From NCBI GenBank assembly GCA_037042185.1, contig JAXQJY010000026.1:1550001-1614000 (forward strand): 64,000 bases of DNA, given 5' to 3'. Each line of letters opens with the position of its first letter. The stretch's first letter is position 1. The notes under the pieces are model-generated. The model saw only the letters and a program-made list of their open reading frames with translations. It ran no database searches and was not told where the DNA came from. The position numbers and the translations under genes were made by a program. Source of the DNA: Sordariomycetes sp. S80-01Y (Eukaryota > Ascomycota > Sordariomycetes). Of this stretch, positions 43,224 to 53,601 are shown piece by piece.

Positions 43224-45847
43224 CTACTCGGCATCGTCATCGACGGCCTCACTCCTCCTGCTCGACTTTCGGCCCCTGCGCCTCCCGCTCTTATCGTCCT
43301 CACCACCGTCCTCGCGGCCCCGCTTGGATCCCCGGAAGCCAGCCAGCCTCTGCGCCTCCTTGAGCAGCCTCTCCCTGTCGCGCGCCTCGCGCTCGAGCGT
43401 GTGGGCGTCTTTGGTCTGCGCTCCCGAGTTGGAGGAGCGACGCTCGGTGGGCTGGTCCGGTTCTCTGGTGCGCTGGCTGGAGCCTCTGATGTCGAAGCCT
43501 CGTGGGCCGGTGGGCGGCTTGAACTCCTTTTCGACCGGGGTCGGCACGTCCCCTGATATCGATCCGCGACGGCTGTTGCTGCTGCTGTGCGTCTTCGCGT
43601 CCTTGTCGCCGTCCCTCTCTCGGCGTTCGCGGTCCTTGCGGTCTTTCCTGTCTCGGTCCCTCTCGCGGTCCTTGTCCCTTCGTCGGGAGGACTCGTAGTC
43701 GCGGTCCCGGTCCCTGTGGCGGTGGCTCTTCTTGCGGTCGTAGTCGCGGTCTCTCTCCTTGTCACGATCTCTCCTGTCCCTGTCCTTGCGGCTGCTCCGG
43801 TGAGATCGCTTGCTGTCGTCGGGCGACACGGACCTCGAGCGCTCGGTGTGCTTCTCGTCCTTGGAGTTGGAGTTTTCATCGTCTTCATCGTACTTCCTGC
43901 TGCGGTACTTCTTGCGACGGCGGCCGCCGTCTTCCTCGTCGTCGTAGGACCTGGAACGGTGACGCCTGTGGCGACGTGAGCTCCTATGCCCACGGCTGCG
44001 GCTGCGGCTGCGGCTGCGGTCTCTACTGCGCGATCTGGAATGGCCCCTGCTGCGGTCGTCATCGTTGCGCTCACGCCTATCAACCGAGCGGCTGCCATCA
44101 CGAGAAGCTGAACGAGACCGGGGGCGTTCACTACCCTCTCGCGGGGTCTGCGACCTCGCAGGATACGGTTGCGGCTCCTCCACCAGCCCCCGTGCACGCA
44201 GGTGATGCAGACTTGTATTTGGGAGACCCTGTCGCATGGCCTTTGGTCCGGTAGGAGCATTGAGAGGCACATCTGGCGCAGACATTACAGAAGGGATAGC
44301 ACCTTGGCCGTTGGGCCCGTTTTCATGAGCTTGAGCCTCACCAGATGTCTTCGTGGGATCAAGGTCATTCGAATCTTGCTGCCCCCCAGCGCCCTCTCCG
44401 GCAACCAACGTCTTCGCTTCGCCGTCATTCTGGCCCTGCTGCTCTCCCTGTCCGTGCTGCGAGAAGCCTTGCTGCTCTTGATAGTTGCCATGCCCGCCGA
44501 ACTGGTTGTTGAACCCTCCGCGGCCGTAGGCCCCGTAGAAGCCACGGCCTCGCCCACGACCACCGCGACCCCGGCCGCGGAAGTCATTGTAGTTGTGTTG
44601 GTGACCATAATTCCCTTGATTGTAGCCTGTCTGGAAGCCAGAGTTAAAATTCCCGTAATCACCTGCGCCCATGTGACCACTTTGATTGAAATTATTGGCA
44701 TCGAACGAATTCCACGACTGCTGTCCGTTCCAGTTATTGCCACCGCCGAAGCCGCCCATGCCCATGCCGTTGAAACCGCCATTCATGTACATCTGCTGCA
44801 TCATCATGGGATCCATGGCCATTCCAGGCATACCTGGTAGAGTTAGCGAAGTCGGCCCGGAGAGAGCGCAAGCACATACCCATCATGTTGAAACCACCAA
44901 ACGAGCTCGGATTCATGCCGTTTTGCATGGCCATCATCATTTGCATCTGGTTGAAATCCTCGCCTCCTTGAAGGTTCATGTTTTGTTGGAAACCATTCAT
45001 GTTCTGCCCGTCCTCCTCTGGGTTGCCCTCTTCCCCTTGTTCCTCGCCCATGCCCTCTTGGTCGTCGCCCTCTCGGCCGCCAGCATGTCCCTCAGCCTTC
45101 TGGTCGTCACCATCCGCCTTGGCTACAGCGACGGCTGAGTCGCCGTCGCCCTGTGCATTTTCGTTGTCTCTCGTGGCTTGGGTTTCCCCCTCAAGCTTGT
45201 CGTTTTGAGTCTGGGATCATTAGTAAAGAATGCTTCCTTGACATCAGCCAAACGTACATGCTCATCCGGGTCTTGCTTCTGCGAATCTTCCGGAAGAGGA
45301 GCCTCCTCGGACGGCCTGACGGTATCTTCCCCCACGGCACCCTGTGAAGGCGCTGCCTCTCCTGCTGCCTGCTGCTCGGCGGCTGATTCCGGAGCCGGCG
45401 TGGGCTCAGCGGGCGTCTCGGGTTCGGCTTCGGGTTCTTTAAGCTCTTTCGCCTTGGCGTCTGCTCTCTTCTTCTCTGCGGTGCGCAAGAAAACCTTGAT
45501 CGTGGTTCGTAGAGACTTGTGGGGGTTGCAATCTTCAGCGGAGAGCGGAGAGTGCTCGCAAACGGGACACGACGCCGGGAGGTTCGAGTGACCTGAGATG
45601 ACGGTTAGCTCATGTCCCAGGCCGGGAGACTGTATCCAGCCTACAGTTCTCGCATATGGCCTGCTCGCAACAGGGCAGGCGGAACGCGTTCACGGCAAGC
45701 TTGCTGCAGACTGCGCATCGCAGCTTCATCGGAACATCGTCTGGCGCAAGCGAGCTGTCCATTGTCAGTATCAATTTCCCCCGGAGTACCAGGCAACAAC
45801 ACAAACCTGATCAGCTCAGCCTGAGCTTCCGATATTGAAGAAGCCAT
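43224..45847 (-). CDS. RING-like, RGG- and RS-rich nuclear protein
   Basis: Five exons: 45847-45807, 45754-45645, 45592-45258, 45210-44880, 44833-43224; introns of 52, 52, 47 and 46 nt; 808 residues. A zinc-binding RING/U-box-like module lies at about residues 24-58: CAVCSKLAVNAFRLPCCEQA, ICENC, then CPVC. It is assembled only after intron 2 is removed within one of its Cys codons. Next come an Ala/Glu/Pro-rich acidic part, a Met/Asn/Gln/Gly-rich prion-like part, an RGG stretch (FRGRGRGGRGRGRGF), and a long Arg/Ser/Asp/Lys-rich domain ending with a conserved-looking helix (LEREARDRERLLKEAQRLAG). This layout suggests a ubiquitin ligase or scaffold in mRNA splicing or 3'-end processing. No experimentally named orthologue is recognised. 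Confidence 0.8.
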
Positions 45848-46615
45848 CCTAACTTCTGCGCCCGGTGATGTTACGAAGCGAACCGCATGGGCAGGCTGCG
45901 CGGGCAACGTAAATGAGGGGAGTCGCCCCAGGCGCGCAAGTGGGTCGACCGCAGCAGTTGGGCACTCTCAGTGATGCGCTGTGCGATGCATGAGTTGTAG
46001 CACCATGAGGGAGTATTCAGTGGTGGATGGATTGCGAAGGAAGAGTTGAAGGCGTTCTGAATTGGCGTCGGGAGGAGGTTTGCACAGATTGACGACGCGC
46101 TGGAAATAATTGTGGGCCTGCGCAGGAGCTTGCCCAATGCGGCATTATCGTGAGTCTACGTTACCCTGCACGCCGCAGCTCAGTGAAAGGAAGGCTTGTA
46201 TACTGATTGTTGTATCTTTTGTGGTTGAAGAGGCGCTCATGTGTCCTCGTTATATGGGACTTTCTGCCTAGCTCTTTCGAAACCCCGAAGATTCTGACTC
46301 AGACACAGGGGAGGGACCAAAGTGCGTTCTCATAAAATCCACAGTAGGCCGGCGATTTTGAGACAACCCGTACTCTAAAAGATGTCAGTTTTAAGGTCTA
46401 ACGTACGTTCATACAGAACTTATCCACAAAAATCCCGTTCACTTGAGAAGAATGTAATTCAACGACAACTGATAGAAACTATGATCGAAAGCAGAGCCGA
46501 GCCAAAGACAGGAACAGAGCAAACCACTCCAAAACCAAATAGACTCCCGGTTGCACCATTCTCTACAAGAACATCCCAACAATGCCACACGAAGCCCTCT
46601 CAATCTCAAACCGCT
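45848..46615. other. RING-gene promoter and Rab gene 3' flank
   Basis: 768 bases without a recognisable gene. The part next to 45848 should carry the promoter of the RING/RS gene, while the right side is the 3' flank of the Rab gene transcribed toward it. Only short chance frames were found. Confidence 0.4.
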
Positions 46616-47433
46616 CTAGCAGGCACAGTTGTCCTTCTGACCACCTCCTTGCTGAGAGCCGAGGTTGACCCTGTTCTCGCCCTCACCGCTCCTGCTGGCA
46701 GCACCACCGCTAGCGGCACCGGTTCCCCTTGCGCTCTTCAACGAAGTCTCGGGAATAGCGTTCGCGATAGCGGTGAATACCTCTGAGACGTTGTGCCCGC
46801 TCTTGGCACTGGTCTCGAAGAACAACAAGCTCTCCTCCTCAGCGTACGCCTGGGCCTCCTCGGTAGAAACCTTACGCGCATCGCCAGACCCATCCTCGTT
46901 GTCGCCGTCATCCTCAGCATCCTCCGCCGGGGCAGAATCGCCCGTGAGATCGAGCTTGTTTCCGACCAGCGCAATGACGATCCCGGGCGAAGCTTGCCGT
47001 TGCAGCTCGGCAACCCAGTGCTTGGCCTTGACGAGGGAGGTAGGCTTGGTGAGATCGTACACGACGAGAGCGGCTTGGGCGTTGCGGTAGTACATGGGTG
47101 CGAGAGAGGCGAAGCGTTCCTGGCCAGCAGTATCCCAGATTTCGAATTTGATCGTGCGCGAAGGCAGGTTGCATTTTTGTGTCAAGAAGGCAGCTACCCA
47201 GGTCAGCGAGATTCGACAGAGCTAGTAAGAAGACGTACCGCCGATGGTAGGCTCTTTGTTCTCCTGGAAGTCGTTGTTGACGAAGCGCAGGACAAGCGAG
47301 GACTGCCAGCCGTCAGTATCAGGAAAGCATGCTTCCAGCCCAACGGTGCACATACCTTTCCCACAGCAGCCTCACCGAGCAGAACCAGCTTGACGCTGCT
47401 GCTCGGCTTAGCGGCATTCCCGGAATCAGCCAT
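46616..47433 (-). CDS. VPS21: Rab5-type small GTPase (Vps21/Ypt5)
   Basis: Exon 1 47433-47356, exon 2 47302-47239, exon 3 47193-46616; introns of 53 and 45 nt; 239 residues. It is an early-endosome GTPase. P-loop GEAAVGKS (20-27, split by intron 1 after Lys26), switch I Thr45, switch [10 protein letters not shown] (68-75), NKLD (126-129) and TSAKSG (175-180) are all present. The C-terminus CAC is a double-geranylgeranylation signal. An acidic insert of about 20 residues ([18 protein letters not shown], 135-152) follows NKLD and is not found in yeast or animal Rab5; it is known from filamentous fungi in similar form. It is divergent from KRI1. Confidence 0.92.
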
Positions 47434-47978
47434 GATATATTTCAAAGTCTCTCAAACGATATGTCGTGCGGTTTGTGCCGAGTCGCTGGAGGAAGATGCG
47501 CTGGCGCAATCGGGTATCTTGTATGCGGAGCAGCCAAATGCCAGAGCAGATAGATGCCTGGAGCGTTCAGCGAGCGTGGGCGGAACAGATGCGGTGTGGT
47601 GCAGATTCGATGTTGCCTGCGGTTTGCGCGGGATGCAAGGGTGGAGGACGGAAGAGGCTCATCACCAGCGATGACGAAGATCAGCCTTCCCAGCAGAATG
47701 TCAGCGGTTGGGTGGCACTAGCCACGTTTGGAGCAAGCCACACGGGGTCGTGGACGAGAGGTGGCCAAGGTGGCGTAAATGGTGGGCAAGGGTCTAGTGA
47801 CGGTCCAGTGACGGCCCCGCCAAAATTTTGGTCGGCAGAAAAATCGATGGGCGGCTTTGCGCTTCCAAGCACAGTAACGGTAACTTTGAGCAACCAACTT
47901 TTCGTTTGCAACTGCACTGCACAATCGAATCACGCTGTATGCTCTTCTAGAGGAACCAGCTTAAAGACTACCGCAACC
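47434..47978. promoter_or_regulatory. Divergent promoter region of the Rab5 gene and KRI1
   Basis: 545 bases between two start codons. The plus-strand frame of KRI1 stays open through this region back to 47466, but the extra stretch is low in family resemblance and is taken as leader. Confidence 0.45.
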
Positions 47979-49868
47979 ATGGCTCCGGCCGAAGCCAATC
48001 CCGCGAAGCGCAAGCTCACTCTCCTCTCCGACAGTGACAGCGACTCCGATTCCGACGACGGCGGCGCCTCCCTCCAAGTCAACGAGGAGTACGCCCGTCG
48101 ATTCGAACACAACAAGAAGCGCGAGGAGAAACAACGTCTGGAAGAAAAGTACAAGAACGACAATGAAGATTCCGAAGACGATGAGTCCTCGTCAGACGAG
48201 ACAGAGGATGAGGCGGGCTTTCTTGCGACGGAAGCTCTTGATGCAAAGATGACTGGCATGCTCAACGCCTTGCGGAGCAAAGATCCTAGCGTTTATGACA
48301 AGAGCAAAAAGTTCTTCACGGAGGAGGACCTGGAACAGGCGGAGCAGCAAAAGGAGGGAAAGAAGGAGAAGCCCGTTACGCTTCAGGACTACCACCGCAA
48401 GAACTTTATGGAGGGCTACACCGGCGAAGACGAAGATGCCGAGCAAGTGCCGCAGACATATGACCAGCAGCAGGCCGCTATGAAGAGGTCTATTGTGGAT
48501 GCCATGCACGCCGATGCCTCCGACTCTGACTCCGACTCGGACGATGGGCTCGGTATCAAGCGCAAGGAACCTGCCAAGGTCGACTCCAACGGCGTCCACC
48601 CATCCCGCTCGAAAGCCATCGAGAAGAAGAAGCCGAACCTCGACGTCGAAGGCGCCGAACGCGATCCCGAGACTTTCCTTTCCAACTTCATGGCCTCGCG
48701 CGCGTGGGTGCCCGAAGAGGGCGGCAAGTGGGAAGCCTTCGAGTCCGACGACGGCGAAGGCGAGGATGAGATGGCGGATGACTGGGAGCAGGCATACAAC
48801 ATGCGCTTCGAGGACCCTGCCAAGTCCAACGAGGTTCTGAAGTCGTACTCTCGTGACCTCGCCAACTCGAGATCCGTCCGTCGAGAAGACAAGAGCGGGA
48901 GGAAACGTCGTCGCGACGCCGAGAAGGAGAAGAAGGAAGCGGAAAAGGCTCAGCGAAGAGAAGAGAAGGCTCGGCTGAAAAAGCTCCGGATCGACGACGC
49001 GGAGGAGAAGCTCAAGAAGCTCAGGCAAGCAGCCGGTGCTGTTGGCGTCGAACTCAACGAGGAGGACTGGGTCAAATTCTTGGACGACGCTTATGATAAT
49101 GATAAGTGGGAGGAAGAGATGAACAAGCGTTTCGGCGAGGAATACTACGCCGTCCAAGATGAAGGCCTGGAGGACGAAGACCGCGAAGGCGGCAAGAAGG
49201 GTCTCAAGAAGCCTAAGTGGGACGATGACATTGACATCAACGACATCGTCCCCGACTTTGACGACGGCAAGGCCGAAGTCGCCGAAGACGACGAGCAGGA
49301 AGACGACGACGAGGACGGGCCACCAGCCAAGAAGCGCAAGTCCTCCGACCACAAGCGCGCTCGCCTCGACACGCAGAAGAAGGCCCGCGCCGACCACGCC
49401 AAGGTCGAGGCCCTCATCGACTCCAAGCTCAACCTCGACCATCACCCGCTGCTGTCCTCCTCCTCAGGCTTCAAGTACCGCGAGACGGAGCCCCAGTCCT
49501 TCGGCATGACGGCGCGCGACATCCTGCTGGCGCCCAGCGACTCCGCGCTCAACGACTACGCGGGCCTCAAGAAGCTGGCGCACTGGCGCGACCAGGAGAA
49601 GAAGGCCATGGATGCGCAGCGGCTCAGCAAGAAGAAGAGGCTGCGCAAGTGGAGGAGGGACAACTTCGGGAGCGAGTTCGAGAAGAGCGGGCCGACGTAC
49701 GGGTTCGAGAAGTTCGCGGACGAGCACCAGGATGCGGACGCTCCGGCCGAGGGGTCCAGGGTGCTGGACGTCGACGATGGCGGCGACGGGAATATTGTAG
49801 AGGGCGCGAGGAAAAAGAAGAAGAGGTCCAAGGGCAAGAAGAAGGGCAGCGCTGAAGTCGAGGCCTAA
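47979..49868 (+). CDS. KRI1: Ribosome biogenesis factor Kri1
   Basis: Single exon, 629 residues from the ATG at 47979 (CAACCATGG context). Kri1 is a nucleolar protein needed for 40S subunit formation together with Krr1. Family features are the N-terminal LQVNEEYARRFEHNKKREEK, the block SKDPSVYDKSKKFF and the C-terminal Kri1_C region (FKYRETEPQSFGMTARDILL, GLKKLAHWRD, KKKRLRKWRRDNFGSEFEKS). Between them are acidic Asp/Ser/Glu runs and a Lys/Arg/Glu coiled coil, then a Lys-rich nucleolar-type tail (KKKKRSKGKKKGS). A frame extending back to 47466 would add 171 residues with no match; it is not accepted as coding. Confidence 0.93.
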   Translation: MAPAEANPAKRKLTLLSDSDSDSDSDDGGASLQVNEEYARRFEHNKKREEKQRLEEKYKNDNEDSEDDESSSDETEDEAGFLATEALDAKMTGMLNALRSKDPSVYDKSKKFFTEEDLEQAEQQKEGKKEKPVTLQDYHRKNFMEGYTGEDEDAEQVPQTYDQQQAAMKRSIVDAMHADASDSDSDSDDGLGIKRKEPAKVDSNGVHPSRSKAIEKKKPNLDVEGAERDPETFLSNFMASRAWVPEEGGKWEAFESDDGEGEDEMADDWEQAYNMRFEDPAKSNEVLKSYSRDLANSRSVRREDKSGRKRRRDAEKEKKEAEKAQRREEKARLKKLRIDDAEEKLKKLRQAAGAVGVELNEEDWVKFLDDAYDNDKWEEEMNKRFGEEYYAVQDEGLEDEDREGGKKGLKKPKWDDDIDINDIVPDFDDGKAEVAEDDEQEDDDEDGPPAKKRKSSDHKRARLDTQKKARADHAKVEALIDSKLNLDHHPLLSSSSGFKYRETEPQSFGMTARDILLAPSDSALNDYAGLKKLAHWRDQEKKAMDAQRLSKKKRLRKWRRDNFGSEFEKSGPTYGFEKFADEHQDADAPAEGSRVLDVDDGGDGNIVEGARKKKKRSKGKKKGSAEVEA

Positions 49869-50355
49869 GTGTTACCAGGGTCCAGCTCAGAATTGTTCAG
49901 ACCAGACCTTGCTTTACGGAGTTCAGGGGTGGGATATCCAGCATTTGCACCGCAGACATAGACAAATCGACGTATTGATCTTCATTGATATCTGATACAT
50001 CGTCGTTCATGACATACATCCTTCAAGTCACGCCCTCACTGCCCTAAATCAAAACCCCAAAGCCCTCCGCAAATCGAGTGTCCTCCAATGAGGCATAACA
50101 GTTGGTGGTATCAAGTGAACAGAAAAATCCTAGCCGCCCCTGACATAGAAAAAGCGCGAGATGATCCCCGCCGCAGAAATGTATATAAGCCACCAAGCTT
50201 GTGAGTAAGTAGTAGATCGCATACTAGTGTAACCAAAAACGCCAGTCCATGAGAAGAGTCAACCTTTGCACCTTCTCGACGGGTCATTGATACAATTGCC
50301 TTTCGACCGTGTAGAACATTTGTCATCGTTCTTCATAAGTAGGACCTCGGTCCTT
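49869..50355. other. Convergent 3' region of KRI1 and the large Zn2Cys6 gene
   Basis: 487 bases between two facing stop codons, most likely two 3' UTRs. No coding or repeat signal was found. Confidence 0.45.
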
Positions 50356-53300
50356 TCACTGGGCGTGATGCAAACCCCCAGGCGGGTTTTGTACCGACAT
50401 GTCGCCAGATGTGAACATGCCATTGAAGCCGTCCGGGTGCCCTTGGGCCATCATCATGCCGGGTGCACCGTCTGTTCCTTGCATGTCAAAAGGCATGAAC
50501 CATCCTTCCTGGCTCATACCATTCGGCGCCGGACGGTTGTGGCCTTGGGTAGGCTGGCCCATCATTGCGCTGCTGCCGTGCTGATTTGCCACGTGCTGTC
50601 CCCTGGGGCCGCTCCAACCTTGCACTCCGTTGATCATGTGTTGTCCGTTCGGTACGTTGCTGGGATCCATAGGATAGCCATTGAACACCATTTGCGGGTT
50701 CGTCTGCTGCATCATGGGATTTGCCGCCTGCTGCTGCTGCTGCATATTCATTTGCATCATGTGCGGGGAGTAGAAGCCAGCTTGGTTCTGTTGAGGATTC
50801 TGGAATTGGTCCATGGGGCTGATAGGTGACATGGCGTGAAACGCAGTAGCTTGTGGATGCGTCGTGACCAGCGGGTGGAACGATGCTGGGCCACTGGTAT
50901 GCGCTATAGGGGCAGATGGTCGTCGTTGTGGTGGTGCTTGGGTGTGAGGAGTCATCTGTTGGTCTTGAACTGAGGACGCTGCTGCCGTGATATCAATTGA
51001 TTTCGGCGGTGGCTGCGAAGCGGTCTTCGTCGGCGTCCCTCCCGACTTCTTGGCAGCCTTGCGTTTCGGAGGTGCTGGCTTCGCCTGGTTTTGTTGATCA
51101 GTGGCGGCTTGTGGTGAGGCCAGGGTCGTAAAGAACTCTTCGACAGACTGCAGCTCCGGCTTTTGTTCCAGCACACCATCGGCGCCCTTCTCCTTGCGCT
51201 TCTGCGAGGAAGGATCCATGTACTCCGCGTCAGCGACGCCATGTGGATATTTCGTGAACCAGTCGCCATATTGGAGAATTGAGCTGCCAATCATAGAATC
51301 GTCAACTGGCTTGCCCGACTTACTCCTGTCCAGCGCAACACGATACTGAGACCTAATGTCGTCCTCCATCCAGTGAAACATGCCCCAGAATTTCATCATC
51401 TTGCGTAGGTACCTGATGTTTGTCGTCGCATTGGCTTCGCTCCTAGCCTTGGTGGCTGCGTCACCAGAAACGATGCCGCGTATGTGCATTGCTGTTGATG
51501 AGAAGGCGCAGTAGCTAGCAAAGGGTGCCGAGACAGTGACCAGAGCTTCTTCGGCATCTTTGAGAAGCTGAGAAGTCTGATCGGCAGCCGCGAATGCTCT
51601 GGGCCTGGCAGCGTCGATGAATGTGGTGGGCTTTCCTTGTTGTGGAACCATAGCAGCCCGGTTGAGGAACAAAATGTTCTGCTGGAGGATGATATGTAAT
51701 AATAGAAATTGGTTCGTTGTGTGGTGGTTTTGGTGCAGCGCTAGGTTATCTGCTGAGTATAGCAGCGGCTCAGTGAGAGCATGGGGGAGCGATTCGGCCT
51801 CCTTTGCGAGCTGTGCGAATCCTGATGATGTGTTCCACATTGGCTGCGGATCAATCTCCTGCCCCCCCTGGTTGATGTAGGCAATAATGCGCCCCCAAAG
51901 CGCAATAGCTCGGATTACGAAGGCCGCGACGCCCAGGTTCTCGGCTGCATCGCCCGCGGCATCCTCGCCTGAGGGCGTGCTCGAGAGTATCTTGCCGTCC
52001 AATGTTTCGGTCACGGCGGGCATATCAAGCAAGAAGTGCCTTTCTTTGACAGGTAAGGGGATGTTGACAATTTCCTCCTTGATGAACATTGGGCGCTCTG
52101 TACCGGAAGAATTGAAGCGATCCATGATGAAACAAGACCACATGATACGGCGGCGGATCTCACGGTCAACAAAGCTAAGCTTCCCTTTGCCATGCCGACT
52201 CGTAGGATCATACTCCAGATCTTTGTGCAGCTGCAGAGCGAATGCCATCCTGATTGCCTGTCCACCCAAAGCCCAACTTCGGCCACCTTGACAGGTTCCA
52301 AACTCATGTAGGCCCAGGATGAGAAGACACGTAAGGATAGTGATATTTGGTGATTCGTACCGTCGGGTACATATATCACGCGCAGGCGCCGCCCACTCCT
52401 CTCCACGTAGGAATTGCTTTGATGGCGAGTTGAGCCTTGGGGAGCTGGAGAAGCGAGCGGCTACAGCGCAGACAGATAAAACCAGCACAGGAGGCAGTGT
52501 GCCATTCTTAAGCTTGCGCATGTAGCTCGGTTTGTGGAGCAGAGGGTAAGCTTGGCCGTAGACATTTTCGAAGTACACCTCGGAGAGATGTTCTTGTAAA
52601 TCCGAAGGGGGAAGCGCGTCGCTTCCCTCTTCAAAGAGCTTGTTCTCCTCGTCATCCTGCGAGCACGGAGTGGACACGCCATCAGCCTTCGGTGACGCTT
52701 TGGACCACGCTTCCAAGCTGGCACCGAAGGCCTCATCAGCCGCTCGCTTCTTGGACCCTGCTCTATTCCCGGTGGAAACGCCAGGAATTTGCGGCTTCAC
52801 AACAGCACGTGTGATGTCCGACGTCTTGCCCTGATCCGACTTCGGTATGACTTTGATGATGCGCTCCTCCATCCGCTTCAGTCGCTTATCCAGCATCGCC
52901 ATGTAGTCGGTGCGCGGCGCGGCTTTCCTTGTCGTGACCTTGTAGACACATGGTATGCGCGCGCGCAAGCAATGCTTGCAAGCTGGTTTCTCTCCGGAGC
53001 AACGGATCTTCTTTCTGCGGCAAGCAATACAAGCCAAGGGAAGGCGCTTCCGATCCTTGCCTGCCTTGGTCTTCAGTTCGCTCCACGATGGTGGAGCGTC
53101 ATTGCCCGTTTTATTCGCATCTTTCGTTCTGCCTCCCAAATCAGTCCCATCAGCTGGGTTGCGACTGCTGCTTGCCAATCCGAACTCGTCCGTATTCGTG
53201 TCGTCGTCATCGAGGGCGCCACCGAGCTGGGAAGTCCTGCGCTCGTGCTGGGCAGTAGGCGTAGACAAGCTCGATTTTCGAGCTCCTTGCCCGGCATCGA

Positions 53301-53601
53301 AGCTTGCACGAGATACGCTCATGGCTGCGATTGAGTCTGGTGGAACCTGAACGGAAGTTATGTGCGGCGATATCCCGTCGCCCGTAAAAGATCCGGTAGA
53401 AGCCACACCAGCCTGGCCTGGCATGCCCATCATCGCGCTCGGATCGTCCATACCTTGAAAGGAATAGGAGAAGGCGTTGAAGTCGTTCGGGTCCATTGCG
53501 GCTGGCGCGTTAGGATCGACAGACAGCCCGCCGGCGGGATCGAACTGGTGCTGGGCATGCTGGAGGTGGTGCGGATGCGGAGGAGGCTGGCCGCCGTACA
53601 T
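50356..53601 (-). CDS. Large Zn(II)2Cys6 transcription factor
   Basis: Single exon, 1081 residues. The zinc cluster lies at about residues 189-217: LACIACRRKKIRCSGEKPAC followed by KHCLRARIPC. It is followed by a basic linker and coiled coil (YMAMLDKRLKRMEERIIKVI) for dimerisation. The fungal-specific middle homology region lies at about 340-620 (YGQAYPLLHKPSYMRKL, ILGLHEFGTCQGGRSWALGG and IRRRIMWSCFIMDRF). Both ends are Gln/Met/Pro/His-rich activation-type sequence, including QQQQQ near the C-terminus. It is a long, complete regulator that probably acts broadly, but its targets cannot be told from sequence. The 3.3 kb region upstream is empty of genes. Confidence 0.9.
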   Translation of the reverse strand: MYGGQPPPHPHHLQHAQHQFDPAGGLSVDPNAPAAMDPNDFNAFSYSFQGMDDPSAMMGMPGQAGVASTGSFTGDGISPHITSVQVPPDSIAAMSVSRASFDAGQGARKSSLSTPTAQHERRTSQLGGALDDDDTNTDEFGLASSSRNPADGTDLGGRTKDANKTGNDAPPSWSELKTKAGKDRKRLPLACIACRRKKIRCSGEKPACKHCLRARIPCVYKVTTRKAAPRTDYMAMLDKRLKRMEERIIKVIPKSDQGKTSDITRAVVKPQIPGVSTGNRAGSKKRAADEAFGASLEAWSKASPKADGVSTPCSQDDEENKLFEEGSDALPPSDLQEHLSEVYFENVYGQAYPLLHKPSYMRKLKNGTLPPVLVLSVCAVAARFSSSPRLNSPSKQFLRGEEWAAPARDICTRRYESPNITILTCLLILGLHEFGTCQGGRSWALGGQAIRMAFALQLHKDLEYDPTSRHGKGKLSFVDREIRRRIMWSCFIMDRFNSSGTERPMFIKEEIVNIPLPVKERHFLLDMPAVTETLDGKILSSTPSGEDAAGDAAENLGVAAFVIRAIALWGRIIAYINQGGQEIDPQPMWNTSSGFAQLAKEAESLPHALTEPLLYSADNLALHQNHHTTNQFLLLHIILQQNILFLNRAAMVPQQGKPTTFIDAARPRAFAAADQTSQLLKDAEEALVTVSAPFASYCAFSSTAMHIRGIVSGDAATKARSEANATTNIRYLRKMMKFWGMFHWMEDDIRSQYRVALDRSKSGKPVDDSMIGSSILQYGDWFTKYPHGVADAEYMDPSSQKRKEKGADGVLEQKPELQSVEEFFTTLASPQAATDQQNQAKPAPPKRKAAKKSGGTPTKTASQPPPKSIDITAAASSVQDQQMTPHTQAPPQRRPSAPIAHTSGPASFHPLVTTHPQATAFHAMSPISPMDQFQNPQQNQAGFYSPHMMQMNMQQQQQAANPMMQQTNPQMVFNGYPMDPSNVPNGQHMINGVQGWSGPRGQHVANQHGSSAMMGQPTQGHNRPAPNGMSQEGWFMPFDMQGTDGAPGMMMAQGHPDGFNGMFTSGDMSVQNPPGGLHHAQ

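Noticed and set aside
43076-44272. 398-codon Arg/Thr-rich frame overlapping the RS domain
   Set aside because: Another frame of the repetitive RS-coding sequence; simple repeats keep all frames open. The reading with RS dipeptides and a continuous link to the upstream exons is the real one.
47466-47978. 171-residue N-terminal extension of KRI1
   Set aside because: It has no similarity to the family, lies in the divergent promoter, and the ATG at 47979 has a good context and gives the expected N-terminus.
48192-49445. 417-codon open frame on the strand opposite KRI1
   Set aside because: It lies wholly within the KRI1 coding sequence, is a Val/Leu-rich mirror of Asp/Glu/Lys codons, has no family resemblance, and is explained by the codon composition of KRI1.
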